40,040 bases of DNA from assembly GCA_964440345.1 (NCBI GenBank), contig CAYTSA010000025.1, positions 1 to 40,040 on the forward strand, read 5' to 3'. The DNA comes from CAYTSA01 sp964440345. GTDB lineage: Bacteria > Desulfobacterota > Desulfovibrionia > Desulfovibrionales > Desulfovibrionaceae. A program made the translations under genes and the position numbers. The first letter of the stretch is position 1. Each line of letters opens with the position of its first letter. Below the pieces are notes generated by a model. The model did no database searches, was not told the origin of the DNA, and saw only the letters and a program-made list of their open reading frames with translations. Shown here piece after piece: positions 7,464-16,196 of this stretch.

Positions 7464-8791
7464 TGACGACCAGTGTAACGCTACGCAATGCATGTCTTGT
7501 ATTGGCGACGATTGTAACGCTTTTTGCCGCCGGCCCAGCCCGGGCGGAAGTGAACATCGACATTTTCGGTCCAGGGCAAACCCGTCTGAAGCTCTCCGTG
7601 GCCGAGCCTTTGCGCAGACCAGCTCAGGACGCTCTGCCCCCCCAGGCCGCAGAGTTGAGCCAGCTGTTGCAAACTAACATCAACTTTTTGCCCTTTTTTG
7701 AGCGCGTGCCGGACGAGGCCATTCTGGGCGGAACCACACTTGACGGATTTCAACTGCCGGACGTGGACCTCAAGCGCTTCCAACTAGCCGGGGCGGACCT
7801 GCTGCTGACTACCGGCTGGGTGGGCCCTGAGACTGTGGAGTTGCGGGTCTATGAGGTCTTTACCGGCTCCATAGTGGTGGGCAAAGCTTACCCAAAGGCC
7901 AAGGGCGACGCTTTGCCTGTGGTGGCGGACAAATTCTGCGCAGCCCTCATGGAAAAACTGACAGGCCACGGGGACTTTTTCCGTTCGGCTATGGCCTTTG
8001 TCAAACGCGATGGAGAGAGCTTAAGTAAAAACATATGGACGGTAAGTCCCACTGGCTCAAATCTACAACAGATTACCCAGCAGGATGGCATTTGCCTGTC
8101 CCCGGACTGGTCTGTGGACGGCCGCTACATCGTATTCAGCCACATTGGCGACCGGTACCACTCGCTGGGCATATGGGACAGGTTGAGCGGACGAGTGCGG
8201 ACAGTCAAGTTCCCGGGCAACACCATCATCGGCCCCACATTTACCCCAGACAACAAAATCGCCGTGGGCATGGCCATGGCCGGCAACCCTGATATCTACC
8301 TGATCAACCACATGTTTAAAAAGGAAAAACCTTTGGTGGACAACTGGGCCATCGACGTTTCGCCCAGCCTTTCTGACGACGGAACAAAGATGGCCTTTGT
8401 TTCCAGCCGGCTGGGCAATCCGCACATTTTTCTCAAAGACATGGACACCAACGAAACCCGCCGCGTCACAACAGCCGGCTCGTACAACACCCACCCGTCC
8501 ATCAGCCCTGACGGCTCGCTGGTCGTCTTTACCCGCATGACTGGAGACGGGCACAGAATATTTTTGCACGACTTGAAATCCGGCCTGGAGAGGCAGCTGA
8601 CCTTTGGCCCTGGCAGCGACGAGGAGCCGTCTTTCGCTCCGGACGGTTATTTTCTTGCATTCACCTCTAACAGGTCTGGGAATAAACAGATTTATTTGAC
8701 TACCCGGCATGGCGACCCTGCCAAACTTGTACCCACAGGACCTGGCGATGCAGAATTTCCCGCCTGGGGCCGCGACCCGGGCAAGCAATAA
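7463..8791 (+). CDS. tolB: TolB periplasmic beta-propeller protein
   Basis: The 442-residue protein opens with a signal peptide (hydrophobic about residues 13-24, likely cut after PARA at residue 28). It has a TolB N-terminal domain (about 30-165) and a six-bladed WD40-like PD40 propeller (about 180-435) with repeated SPDG/SDDGT-type turns such as LSPDWSVDGRYIVF, VSPSLSDDGTKMAF and SFAPDGYFLAF. It works in the periplasm with Pal and TolA during envelope constriction. The ATG shares one base with the tolA stop (TAATG), showing coupling. Length is normal for the family. 178 bp separate it from pal. Confidence 0.95.
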   Translation: MTTSVTLRNACLVLATIVTLFAAGPARAEVNIDIFGPGQTRLKLSVAEPLRRPAQDALPPQAAELSQLLQTNINFLPFFERVPDEAILGGTTLDGFQLPDVDLKRFQLAGADLLLTTGWVGPETVELRVYEVFTGSIVVGKAYPKAKGDALPVVADKFCAALMEKLTGHGDFFRSAMAFVKRDGESLSKNIWTVSPTGSNLQQITQQDGICLSPDWSVDGRYIVFSHIGDRYHSLGIWDRLSGRVRTVKFPGNTIIGPTFTPDNKIAVGMAMAGNPDIYLINHMFKKEKPLVDNWAIDVSPSLSDDGTKMAFVSSRLGNPHIFLKDMDTNETRRVTTAGSYNTHPSISPDGSLVVFTRMTGDGHRIFLHDLKSGLERQLTFGPGSDEEPSFAPDGYFLAFTSNRSGNKQIYLTTRHGDPAKLVPTGPGDAEFPAWGRDPGKQ

Positions 8792-8827
8792 GCGGCAAGG
8801 GCTCAACCCGCCAGAAACGCGGGAGTC

Positions 8828-8857
8828 TTGACAATATCCAAGCATCACGGATAGCAT
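8828..8857 (+). promoter_or_regulatory. Possible promoter upstream of pal
   Basis: A perfect TTGACA (8828-8833) is followed 18 bp later by TAGCAT (8852-8857, four of six to the -10 consensus). It would give pal its own transcript with a leader of about 105 nt. The leader contains a short perfect hairpin (ATGGAG/CTCCAT, loop of 6). Sequence-based prediction only. Confidence 0.4.
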
Positions 8858-8969
8858 AGACTCGATTTTCACCTCATGGAGCTTGCCCTCCATGGGCAGG
8901 AGAGTGCCAGCCGGCCAGGTAAGGCCGGATAGCACTCAGATCATGCAAACAGAGCTTGAGGAGGAAGGT

Positions 8970-9521
8970 ATGAAATACGTTTGGCTGCGTCTGATAGTCT
9001 TGGCCATGCTGGTTCTGGCGCTGGGCGCCGTTGGGTGCGCCAAGAAGCAGGTGGCGCAAACTCCGGAAGCTGCCGGCGCAGATACGCCTGCCGTCAGCGG
9101 GTCTGAAACCACTGGGATGACCACAACTGATTCCGCCACTGTGGATGAGCTTGCCGCCCAGGAGAAGCAGCTTGCCGAGGCAAAGCAAATCATCATGACG
9201 GAAAAAATCTTTTTTGATTTTGATAAATATGACCTCAAAGACAGCTCCCGCGACATGCTCAAGCGCAAGGCTGAAGCTCTGAAGAAGCATAAAAACCTGC
9301 GCATACTTATTGAAGGCCACTGCGATGAACGCGGCACTCAAGAATACAACCTGGCCTTGGGCGAACGACGCGCCCGCGCTGCGTACGAATTCCTCATCCT
9401 GCTAGGCGTCAACCCCAGCCAGCTGGAAATGGTGAGCTTTGGTGAAGAAAAACCTGCTGTTAAAGGCAGCACTGAAGCCGCCTGGGCCAAAAACCGGCGC
9501 TGTGAGTTCCGCGTTCTGTAA
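8970..9521 (+). CDS. pal: Peptidoglycan-associated lipoprotein Pal (OmpA-like)
   Basis: The 183-residue protein has a lipoprotein signal ending at Cys23 (ALGAVGC), a linker rich in Ala/Thr (about 24-70), and an OmpA-like peptidoglycan-binding domain (about 80-183). That domain has FFDFDKYDL, the IEGHCDERGT motif, NLALGERRA and the C-terminal AWAKNRRCEF signature. Pal anchors the outer membrane to peptidoglycan and is the partner of TolB. The start ATG 8970 has GAGGAGGAAGG directly upstream; a longer frame from 8883 lacks a signal peptide at its N-terminus. A strong intrinsic terminator follows 48 bp after the stop, closing the Tol-Pal cluster. Confidence 0.95.
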   Translation: MKYVWLRLIVLAMLVLALGAVGCAKKQVAQTPEAAGADTPAVSGSETTGMTTTDSATVDELAAQEKQLAEAKQIIMTEKIFFDFDKYDLKDSSRDMLKRKAEALKKHKNLRILIEGHCDERGTQEYNLALGERRARAAYEFLILLGVNPSQLEMVSFGEEKPAVKGSTEAAWAKNRRCEFRVL

Positions 9522-9568
9522 CTTTCAATCGTTGACAGCGGATGCTGACAACTCCACTCAGCTTCTCT

Positions 9569-9598
9569 GCGCCGGAGGCCTCGCCTCCGGCGCTTTTT
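9569..9598 (+). terminator. Rho-independent terminator after pal
   Basis: A perfect 11-bp GC-rich stem (GCGCCGGAGGC paired with GCCTCCGGCGC) with a 3-nt loop is followed by five T residues. It lies 48 bp downstream of the pal stop and marks the end of the tol-pal transcript. Confidence 0.92.
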
Positions 9599-9682
9599 AC
9601 GTTTATGCGGCTGCATTCCTTTGACTGGCTTTTATATCTGAGGTATGTGTTCATGTAACGTTTTTCACGAGAAGGAAGCCGC

Positions 9683-11791
9683 ATGGCACACCAAACTTTT
9701 ACTTCTCCGGCCAACTCCGAAGCATATATCTCTCCGCAATGGCTTGCGGATTTTCTTGAACACGTCCCGGCTCTGGCGTTCATTAAAGATGTCGATGGGC
9801 GGTATATCTATGTAAACCCATACTATCTCAGCACGCTGCAAGTATCTCTGGATCACTGGCTGGGCCGCAAAGACGAAGACCTATGGAAGCCTGACATCGC
9901 CGCAGCTCTTGTGAAAAATGACAAAATAGTTTTTGATTCCGGCTCGCCCATAATGTTTACTGAACGGGTTGTCTCACCTGTTACTGGTCTCGCCATGGTC
10001 CACATGGTGTCCAAGTTCCCTTTGTACAAAGACGGTCATGTGGTCGCCCTGGGCGGCATTGCCTTGGACATTACCGAACAAAAACGCGTGGAACAGGCGC
10101 TGCGGGACAGCGAGGAACGCTACCGCATTATTGCAGAATACACCTACGACTGGGAAACCTGGGTTGACCCGCACGGCAAAACCATTTTCGTCTCCCCTTC
10201 TGCCACAAGAATTACAGGCTATCCACGAGAAAAATTTGAAGAAGACGCTGAATTTGTCAAGCGCGTCATGCATCCTGACGACATCCCCTTGTGGGAAAAG
10301 CACAAAGAGCGGCTAGAAGGCGGCCTGCCTGTCGGCTCTATTGACTTTCGCGTTGTTACCCCTCCAGGCCAGGTACGGTGGCTGGCGTACAACTGCCAGC
10401 GGGTGTTTGACGACAACGGGGCCGATCTGGGCTTTCGCGCCAGCGCGCGGGACATCACAGACCGAAAGGTGGTGGAGTCGCAACTACGGCATCAGGCCCT
10501 GCACGATCCGCTAACCAACCTGCCCAATCGCACCTTGTGCCTGGACCGCATCAGCCAGGCCTTGGAGCGCTCCAAAAGGCGCGACAACTACCACTACGGG
10601 GTCATCTTTCTGGATGTAGACCGATTCAAGATAGTTAACGACTCTCTGGGACACACCATCGGCGACAAGCTGCTTATTGGCGTGGGGCAGCGGCTGATGG
10701 CCTGCGTGCGCAGCCTGGACACTGTTGCCCGCCTTGGCGGCGACGAGTTCGTGGTGCTGCTCGAAGAAGTGGGCTCCGTGCGCGAAGCCATCCGTATCGC
10801 CCGGCGCATTCGCGCGGAGATTGCCGAGCCGTTCAGCCTGCACGGGCATACCTTGCACATCACAGCGTCCATGGGGGTCGTGCTCAGCCCAGCCTTGTAT
10901 GAACGGGCCGAAGACATGCTGCGCAACGCAAACATCGCCATGCACCGGGCCAAGGACCTTGGCCGTAACCGGCTGAAGGTGTTCAACACCCGCATGCTGG
11001 AAGAAGCAGTAAAGCTCATGGACATGGAAACAGACCTGCGCAAGGCCCTCTCCCAAGGCCACATCCACATTGAGTACCAGCCTATTGTCGCCCTGGACAA
11101 ATCTACAGTGATGGGATTCGAAGCTCTTGCCAGATGGAACCACCCGGAAAAGGGCAACATATCTCCTGCTGAGTTCATTCCTGTGGCTGAAGATTCCGGG
11201 CTGATCATTCCCCTGGGCGCCAAAATTATGGAGCAGGCCTGCCAGGCCATGGCCCAGTGGCGCGCGGAAATGGAGCACATGCGCACCATGTTTATATCCG
11301 TCAACGTCTCCGCCCGGCAGTTGGGGAGCTCGGAATTTGTGGACACAGTGCAAAACATCCTCAAATCGACCGGCATGGATCCTGCCTCCCTTAAGCTGGA
11401 AATCACTGAAAGCGTTATCATGGACAACCCGGAAGTGGCCCTTATCACGCTACGCAGGCTCAAGGAGCTGGGCGTTAAGCTCTGTGTCGATGATTTTGGC
11501 ACTGGCTATTCATCGCTGTCATATCTCCAACGCTTCCCCATAGATACACTCAAGGTGGACCAGTCCTTTGTCAGCCGCATGGCCGAGGACAGCGAAAATC
11601 TGGAAATTGTCCGGGCTGTCATTGCATTGGCGCACAGTCTGGGGCTGGACGTAGTTGCTGAAGGCGTGGAGCTGCACGATCAGTGGGATTTGCTCAGCGA
11701 CCTGCAGTGCGAAAGCGGACAGGGCTACCTCTTTTCCAGACCCCTCAATCCTGCTCAAGCCTTGCACGTCAAGCTGGAAAAACGCAAGTAA
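9683..11791 (+). CDS. PAS-PAS-GGDEF-EAL bifunctional c-di-GMP protein
   Basis: The 702-residue soluble protein has two PAS sensor domains (about residues 20-130 and 145-260), a GGDEF domain (about 270-430) and an EAL domain (about 445-690). The cyclase site LGGDEF is intact at 352-356, with an RxxD inhibitory site (Arg343-Asp346) five residues before it. The phosphodiesterase motifs FEALARW (480-482), EITES, DDFGTGYSS, LKVDQSF and VAEGVE are also present, so both synthesis and hydrolysis of c-di-GMP are possible. The PAS ligand is unknown. No membrane segment is seen. GAAGGA sits before the ATG. It lies between the pal terminator and a small zinc-ribbon gene and is apparently monocistronic or leads a two-gene unit. 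Confidence 0.92.
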   Translation: MAHQTFTSPANSEAYISPQWLADFLEHVPALAFIKDVDGRYIYVNPYYLSTLQVSLDHWLGRKDEDLWKPDIAAALVKNDKIVFDSGSPIMFTERVVSPVTGLAMVHMVSKFPLYKDGHVVALGGIALDITEQKRVEQALRDSEERYRIIAEYTYDWETWVDPHGKTIFVSPSATRITGYPREKFEEDAEFVKRVMHPDDIPLWEKHKERLEGGLPVGSIDFRVVTPPGQVRWLAYNCQRVFDDNGADLGFRASARDITDRKVVESQLRHQALHDPLTNLPNRTLCLDRISQALERSKRRDNYHYGVIFLDVDRFKIVNDSLGHTIGDKLLIGVGQRLMACVRSLDTVARLGGDEFVVLLEEVGSVREAIRIARRIRAEIAEPFSLHGHTLHITASMGVVLSPALYERAEDMLRNANIAMHRAKDLGRNRLKVFNTRMLEEAVKLMDMETDLRKALSQGHIHIEYQPIVALDKSTVMGFEALARWNHPEKGNISPAEFIPVAEDSGLIIPLGAKIMEQACQAMAQWRAEMEHMRTMFISVNVSARQLGSSEFVDTVQNILKSTGMDPASLKLEITESVIMDNPEVALITLRRLKELGVKLCVDDFGTGYSSLSYLQRFPIDTLKVDQSFVSRMAEDSENLEIVRAVIALAHSLGLDVVAEGVELHDQWDLLSDLQCESGQGYLFSRPLNPAQALHVKLEKRK

Positions 11792-11880
11792 CGCCTCCCC
11801 TCTGGCTTTTCATTTTTGGAACGGCATTTGCTTCTTCTTGATTACCGCGTGGAATATCCGACGCGGCAAGGAGAAAAGCT

Positions 11881-12111
11881 ATGCGAAACCTGAAATGCGA
11901 AGTGTGCGGCAAGCGTATTGGCCGGCTGGATTTATACATGCATCACGAGGACGGCGTGGTCTGCTCTGACTGCATGATAGAACGCAACTACTTTCTCATG
12001 GATTCAGCACCGCCTGAGACATGCATCCGGCGCAAGCAGCTGCGTAAGTCCGCCCAGAATTCAGCCAGTCCCGGTTTGCTGCAGCTGTCCCTGCCTTTTA
12101 TGGGCGAATAG
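11881..12111 (+). CDS. Small zinc-ribbon protein of unknown function
   Basis: The 76-residue protein begins with CEVCGKRIG and has a second pair CSDC about 23 residues later, a spacing suited to one zinc ion; the rest is polar with a basic stretch (RRKQLRK). I do not recognise a named family. AAGGAG lies seven bases before the ATG, and a 6-bp inverted repeat (11845-11850 with 11861-11866) sits just in front of that site. It is 89 bp after the GGDEF-EAL gene on the same strand and converges on the thioesterase gene. Coding status is supported by the ribosome site and the Cys pairs. Confidence 0.65.
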   Translation: MRNLKCEVCGKRIGRLDLYMHHEDGVVCSDCMIERNYFLMDSAPPETCIRRKQLRKSAQNSASPGLLQLSLPFMGE

Positions 12112-12158
12112 AGTTTCTTGGCTTTGAGAAAACGTAGGCGCTCCCATGCGCCAGTGCA

Positions 12159-12584
12159 TCATAGCACCAGAAACGAGGCTGACCCCTTGGCCGCCGTTAC
12201 ATCGTCCGGGCCGGCCAGCACCCGGCCCTCAACGGACATGATCCGGCCGCCGGCTTTTTCCACCCAGGCCTCGGCCCGAACCCGGACGCCCTGCTGCACA
12301 GACCTGAAATAGCGAACGTTCAAGTCCACCGTAGTGGTCGACTGCCCCTCATGCAAGCGAGCCAGCACAGCGTACGCCATGGCTTCGTCCAGCAGCGCAG
12401 CGGTTATCCCCCCAGCCAGCAGCTTGACGCCCTGCAACAACCGCGGCTCTGCCGTACACGACACCACGGCCCGCTCTGCAGATATTTCCTCGGCCTTGGC
12501 GCCCAGGTGCGTTAGAAGAGCGTTCACTGTTTGCTCCGGCTCCAGCAATTGCCGGATATACTCCTGCGGAGACAGCACGCTCAT
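12159..12584 (-). CDS. PaaI-type hotdog-fold thioesterase
   Basis: The 141-residue protein fits the hotdog thioesterase superfamily: a central helix segment LLAGGITAALLDEAMAYAV (about residues 55-74) with the acidic residue expected at the active site, followed by strands TTTVDLNVRYFRSV and VRAEAWVEKAGGRI. The usual HGG of PaaI is AGG here, so the histidine is replaced. Family members hydrolyse acyl-CoA esters; the substrate is unknown. The ATG overlaps the stop of the upstream MoeA-fusion gene (ATGA), so the pair is probably co-translated, although no biochemical link between molybdenum cofactor and a thioesterase is obvious. Confidence 0.8.
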   Translation of the reverse strand: MSVLSPQEYIRQLLEPEQTVNALLTHLGAKAEEISAERAVVSCTAEPRLLQGVKLLAGGITAALLDEAMAYAVLARLHEGQSTTTVDLNVRYFRSVQQGVRVRAEAWVEKAGGRIMSVEGRVLAGPDDVTAAKGSASFLVL

Positions 12585-14524
12585 TCCCCCAATCCTGCGC
12601 CTGGCTGCATGACCTGGCCAGTGAGGCGCGTCTCGTAGCCGCCAAGGCCCTGTATGCGCTCTGCGGTTTCAGGTTTGCGGATGGTCTCCAGCAACAACAG
12701 AATACGCTCCTGCTCAGCGAACCGGACAGGAATGACCAAGTCGTAACGTTCCTTGGCCAGGGGCGCAAAATCCAGCCCCAGAGCTTTAGCAGCAGCATAG
12801 ATGCCCAGGCCGGCGTCGGCGGTTCCGGTCAACACGTTGGCGGCCACAGCCATGTGGGTGAACTCTTCCTTGCCGTAGCCGTTGACCGCGTCCGGCGAAA
12901 TGCCTGCCTGTTTCAAATGATAGTCCAAAAGGATGCGCGTCCCGGCGCCTCTCTGTCGATTGACAAACCGCACGTCTTCCCTGGACAAATCATTCACGGA
13001 CGTGACGCCAAGGGGGTTGCCAGGGGCCACGATAAGGCCCTGATGACGGACTGCCAGGTTCACCACGAACACCTCCGTGTCCGGCAGATACCTGGCAAGA
13101 AAAGGAAAGTTGTAATCTCCGGTTTCCGGATCAAACAAGTGCGCGCCGGCGATATGAGCAGAACCGTTGCGCAGCGCTGTCAAACCGCCCATGGAGCCGA
13201 CATGGCTGGAAGCCAGCCGTATCGACGGCTCCAAGTCCATCAGTTCGTCAGCCAACACGTCTAGAATATTGTCGTGGCTACCCACAGCCACCAGGGTTGT
13301 GTCCAAAGTGCGCCTCGGCGCCAACAGCTCGGCCTCAATCATCTCCCCGGCTTCTATCCCTTCGCTAGCCGCCGGTATACGGACCACTGCCTGAGCCCGG
13401 CTCAGAGTGGTGATGTTGCCTGCGCCCCGATGGAGCGGCGTGGCCACGTAGCGGTCGTCTACCTTGCCCACGGAGAGCCGCAAGAATTCTTCCCGGCCCG
13501 GCTTGGAAGGCGACTTGCGGGACAGCTCCACCTGTAGCTTGGGCCGGCTTGCCGGCTCTTTGTGGGAAAGCCAGGCCAGCAGCGGCAGCAACAATTCTTC
13601 AGCACAGACCACCGCGCTGACTGGATACCCTGGCGCGCCAACCAAGAGTCTGCCGCGCGACTCGCCCAGCAATGAAGGCTTGCCCGGCATGGCCGCGACG
13701 CCATGCACCAGCACCCGGCCAACTTTTTCCATGACTTTGCGGGTGTAGTCCTTGGAGCCGGCGGAAGAACCTGCGCCTATCACCACCGCGTGGACGCCGC
13801 TGTCCAGCGCTGTTTTTACGGCGTCAGCCAAGGCGTCAACATCGTCCTTGACTGGAGGCGTCCGCTCAGGCAGATGCCCAGCCTGGCGAATGAGCGCCAT
13901 AAGCACCTGGGAGTTTGACTCCACCACCTGCCCTGGTTTGGGCGTAGGCCGGGTGGTAAAATCCAACACCTCGTCGCCAGTGGGTATGATGGCCACTCGC
14001 AGCCGCTCCCACACAGGCGCGTCCCAAACGCCGCCGCCCAGCAGAGCGCCCACGTCATAGGCGGTGAATTCGTGATTGCGGGGAAACAGCAGTTCTGTGG
14101 CCACTATGTCCTCGCCGATGCGGCGAACGTACATCCAGGGAAACGCCGACGACTCAAGAGCTATTGTTGTCTCGTCAACCTGGTCTACGTTTTCGATCAT
14201 GACCACAGCGTCCATGCCCTCGGGCAAGGGATTGCCTGTGTTGACCGGCTCGTAGCCGGTATGCAACTTCAGTTGCACCGGCCGTCCTTCCCGTGCGGCA
14301 AAGGTGTCTGCAGCCCTCACCGCCACGCCGTCCATGGCTGCAGAATGGAAGGTGGGCGAAGACAAGCGTGAATAGACAGGCTCGGCGCATACGCAGCCCG
14401 CAGCTTCATTCGCTGGAACGGTCTCTGTTTTGACCAGGCTCCGATCAAGCACAGCCTTGGCGGTCTCAAGCGCTTCAGACAAAGAAACAGTGGTCAAATA
14501 GACGTTTCGCTTGTGCTCAGCCAC
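12581..14524 (-). CDS. moeA: MoeA molybdopterin molybdenumtransferase fused to a PBP-like domain
   Basis: The 647-residue protein has two parts. Residues about 10-405 are MoeA, which inserts molybdate (or tungstate) into adenylated molybdopterin; visible motifs include SSPTFHSAAMDGVAVRA, NTGNPLPEGMDAVVMIE, the GAGSSAGSKDYT phosphate-binding loop and PGKPSLLG. Residues about 415-640 form a substrate-binding-protein domain of the COG1910/ModE-linked type, with VGSHDNILDVLADEL, HIAGAHLFDPETGDYN and RQRGAGTRILLD. This fused architecture is known in anaerobes and may sense or deliver an oxyanion; that role is inference. The start is GTG at 14524 with AGGAG six bases upstream. It lies just after the rny terminator and overlaps the thioesterase gene. 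Confidence 0.92.
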   Translation of the reverse strand: MAEHKRNVYLTTVSLSEALETAKAVLDRSLVKTETVPANEAAGCVCAEPVYSRLSSPTFHSAAMDGVAVRAADTFAAREGRPVQLKLHTGYEPVNTGNPLPEGMDAVVMIENVDQVDETTIALESSAFPWMYVRRIGEDIVATELLFPRNHEFTAYDVGALLGGGVWDAPVWERLRVAIIPTGDEVLDFTTRPTPKPGQVVESNSQVLMALIRQAGHLPERTPPVKDDVDALADAVKTALDSGVHAVVIGAGSSAGSKDYTRKVMEKVGRVLVHGVAAMPGKPSLLGESRGRLLVGAPGYPVSAVVCAEELLLPLLAWLSHKEPASRPKLQVELSRKSPSKPGREEFLRLSVGKVDDRYVATPLHRGAGNITTLSRAQAVVRIPAASEGIEAGEMIEAELLAPRRTLDTTLVAVGSHDNILDVLADELMDLEPSIRLASSHVGSMGGLTALRNGSAHIAGAHLFDPETGDYNFPFLARYLPDTEVFVVNLAVRHQGLIVAPGNPLGVTSVNDLSREDVRFVNRQRGAGTRILLDYHLKQAGISPDAVNGYGKEEFTHMAVAANVLTGTADAGLGIYAAAKALGLDFAPLAKERYDLVIPVRFAEQERILLLLETIRKPETAERIQGLGGYETRLTGQVMQPGAGLGE

Positions 14525-14562
14525 AACGAACTCCTGAAAGTAGAAAGAATGTGCGATCAGAG

Positions 14563-14595
14563 AAAAAGCAGGAGGGCTGCGGTGAACCCTCCTGC
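14563..14595 (-). terminator. Rho-independent terminator after rny
   Basis: On the minus strand a perfect 9-bp stem (GCAGGAGGG with CCCTCCTGC, loop of 10) is followed by five U residues (14563-14567). It starts 7 bp after the rny stop. It leaves only about 38 bp to the moeA GTG, so moeA either uses read-through or a promoter overlapping this hairpin. Confidence 0.88.
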
Positions 14596-14602
14596 TGATG
14601 AC

Positions 14603-16168
14603 TTACTTGGCGTAGCCCACCGCCCGGCGCTCGCGGATCACAGTGACCCTGATCTGTCCAGGATAAGTGAGATTATTTTCAATCTTTTCAGAGATGTCTT
14701 TGCACAGTATATACGTCCGGTCATCGTCCACGTTTTCGGAATTGACCATGACGCGGATTTCCCGGCCAGCTTGAATAGCGTAGGCCTTGGAAACGCCGTC
14801 GAAGCCTGTGGCGATACCTTCCAGCTCCTCCAATCGCTTCACGTAGTTTTCCAGCAGCTCCTTGCGTGCGCCAGGCCGGGCGCCGGACAGTGAGTCTGCC
14901 GCCTGCACCAGCACCGCCATGACTGTCGTGGGAGGCACGTCTTCGTGGTGGGCGGCCACAGCGTGGACTATGTCCTTGCTTTCATTATATTTTTTAGCCA
15001 AATCTGCGCCAATAAGAGCGTGAGGGCCTTCTATCTCGTGGTCCACTGCTTTGCCTATATCGTGAAGCAATCCAGCCCGTTTCGCCTGCTTGACGTTCAG
15101 GTTCAGTTCAGCAGCCATGACGCCGCATAGCGAGGCGACTTCCAAGGAGTGTTGCAGCACGTTTTGGGAAAAGCTGGTGCGGTATTGCAGCTGTCCAAGT
15201 AGCTTGACAATCTCAGGGTGGATGCCGTGCACGCCGGTGTCGAAGGTGGCTTGTTCGCCCACTTCCCGCAGCTTCACGTCGAGCTCCTGCTCCACTTTTT
15301 TAACGATGTCTTCAATACGCGCCGGGTGGATGCGGCCGTCGCTGATAAGCCGCTCCAGAGACATTTTCGCCACCTGCCGGCGCAAGGGGTTGTAAGCGGA
15401 CAAAATAACGGTTTCCGGGGTGTCGTCGATAATCAGGTCAACGCCGGTGGCGGCTTCCAAAGCCCGGATGTTGCGGCCTTCGCGGCCAATGATCCGGCCT
15501 TTCATATCCTCGCTGGGCAGGGTGACAGCAGTGACGGTGTTTTCAGCTACAAAATCTCCAGCGTAGCGTTGGATAGCCGTGGCCAGGATTTCTTTGGCCT
15601 TGCGGTTGGCGTTTTCCTTGGCTTCGGTTTCAATCGTGCGGATCATTTTTGCAGCTTCGTGGCGGGTGCGCGATTCAATGTCAGCCAAAAGCTGCTCCCG
15701 CGCTTCATCAGCAGTCAGCCCAGATATATCTTGCAATTTTTGCGTTTGCTCCTGGATCAGGCTTTCCAGGCGCGCTTCTTGCTCTTCCAGCTCGCGTTCT
15801 TTTTTGGAGAGCTCCTTTTCCAGAGCGAGTACATCGCTCTCTTTTTGGGTTGCTTTTTCGAGCTTTTCTTCAAGCCGCTCTTCCTTCTCCAGCACCTTGC
15901 TTTCCCGGCGCTTAACTTCCTTCTCACGCTCCTTAAACTCCTGCTCCATTTCCTTTTTCTGGTTGAAAATCTCATCGTGCGCCTGGAGCGTGATTTCTTT
16001 TTTATGCGCCTGGGCCTCTTTTCTGGCTTCATCGACAATGCGTTTGGCCAGGTCTTTTGCGTCGTTCAGTTGTTTGGTTGCAAAAAAACGATGTAAAAAG
16101 TACCCCGCCAACGAACCGACGATGAGCCCTCCCAGCGAGAGAGCGAGAATGAGTAGATTGGACGACAT
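14603..16168 (-). CDS. rny: Ribonuclease Y
   Basis: The 521-residue protein has the full RNase Y layout: an N-terminal membrane anchor (about residues 4-25), a long Glu/Lys-rich coiled coil (about 30-200), a KH RNA-binding domain (about 210-275, with GRIIGREGRNIRALE), and an HD nuclease domain (about 335-430, with HSLEVA, LLHDIGKAVDHE and HHEDVPP). It begins mRNA decay by endonucleolytic cleavage at the inner membrane face. AAAGGAG lies upstream of the ATG. A structured leader of about 200 nt separates it from the 6S RNA gene, and a terminator follows the stop. Length and motifs are normal. Confidence 0.96.
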   Translation of the reverse strand: MSSNLLILALSLGGLIVGSLAGYFLHRFFATKQLNDAKDLAKRIVDEARKEAQAHKKEITLQAHDEIFNQKKEMEQEFKEREKEVKRRESKVLEKEERLEEKLEKATQKESDVLALEKELSKKERELEEQEARLESLIQEQTQKLQDISGLTADEAREQLLADIESRTRHEAAKMIRTIETEAKENANRKAKEILATAIQRYAGDFVAENTVTAVTLPSEDMKGRIIGREGRNIRALEAATGVDLIIDDTPETVILSAYNPLRRQVAKMSLERLISDGRIHPARIEDIVKKVEQELDVKLREVGEQATFDTGVHGIHPEIVKLLGQLQYRTSFSQNVLQHSLEVASLCGVMAAELNLNVKQAKRAGLLHDIGKAVDHEIEGPHALIGADLAKKYNESKDIVHAVAAHHEDVPPTTVMAVLVQAADSLSGARPGARKELLENYVKRLEELEGIATGFDGVSKAYAIQAGREIRVMVNSENVDDDRTYILCKDISEKIENNLTYPGQIRVTVIRERRAVGYAK

Positions 16169-16196
16169 GTGGATTCTCCTTTTATAATGAACAGGC

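Noticed and set aside
6522..7493. Minus-strand frame rich in Phe, Arg and Leu opposite tolA
   Set aside because: It is the reverse reading of the Glu-Pro repeat and has no independent support.
9683..11791. The GGDEF-EAL protein as the missing SiaD of the SiaBC operon
   Set aside because: It lies about 22 kb away, has PAS and EAL domains, and nothing in the sequence links it to SiaC.
15218..16096. Plus-strand open frame with hydrophobic runs opposite rny
   Set aside because: It is the mirror of the Glu/Lys-rich coiled coil of RNase Y; the apparent Leu/Phe-rich protein is an artefact.
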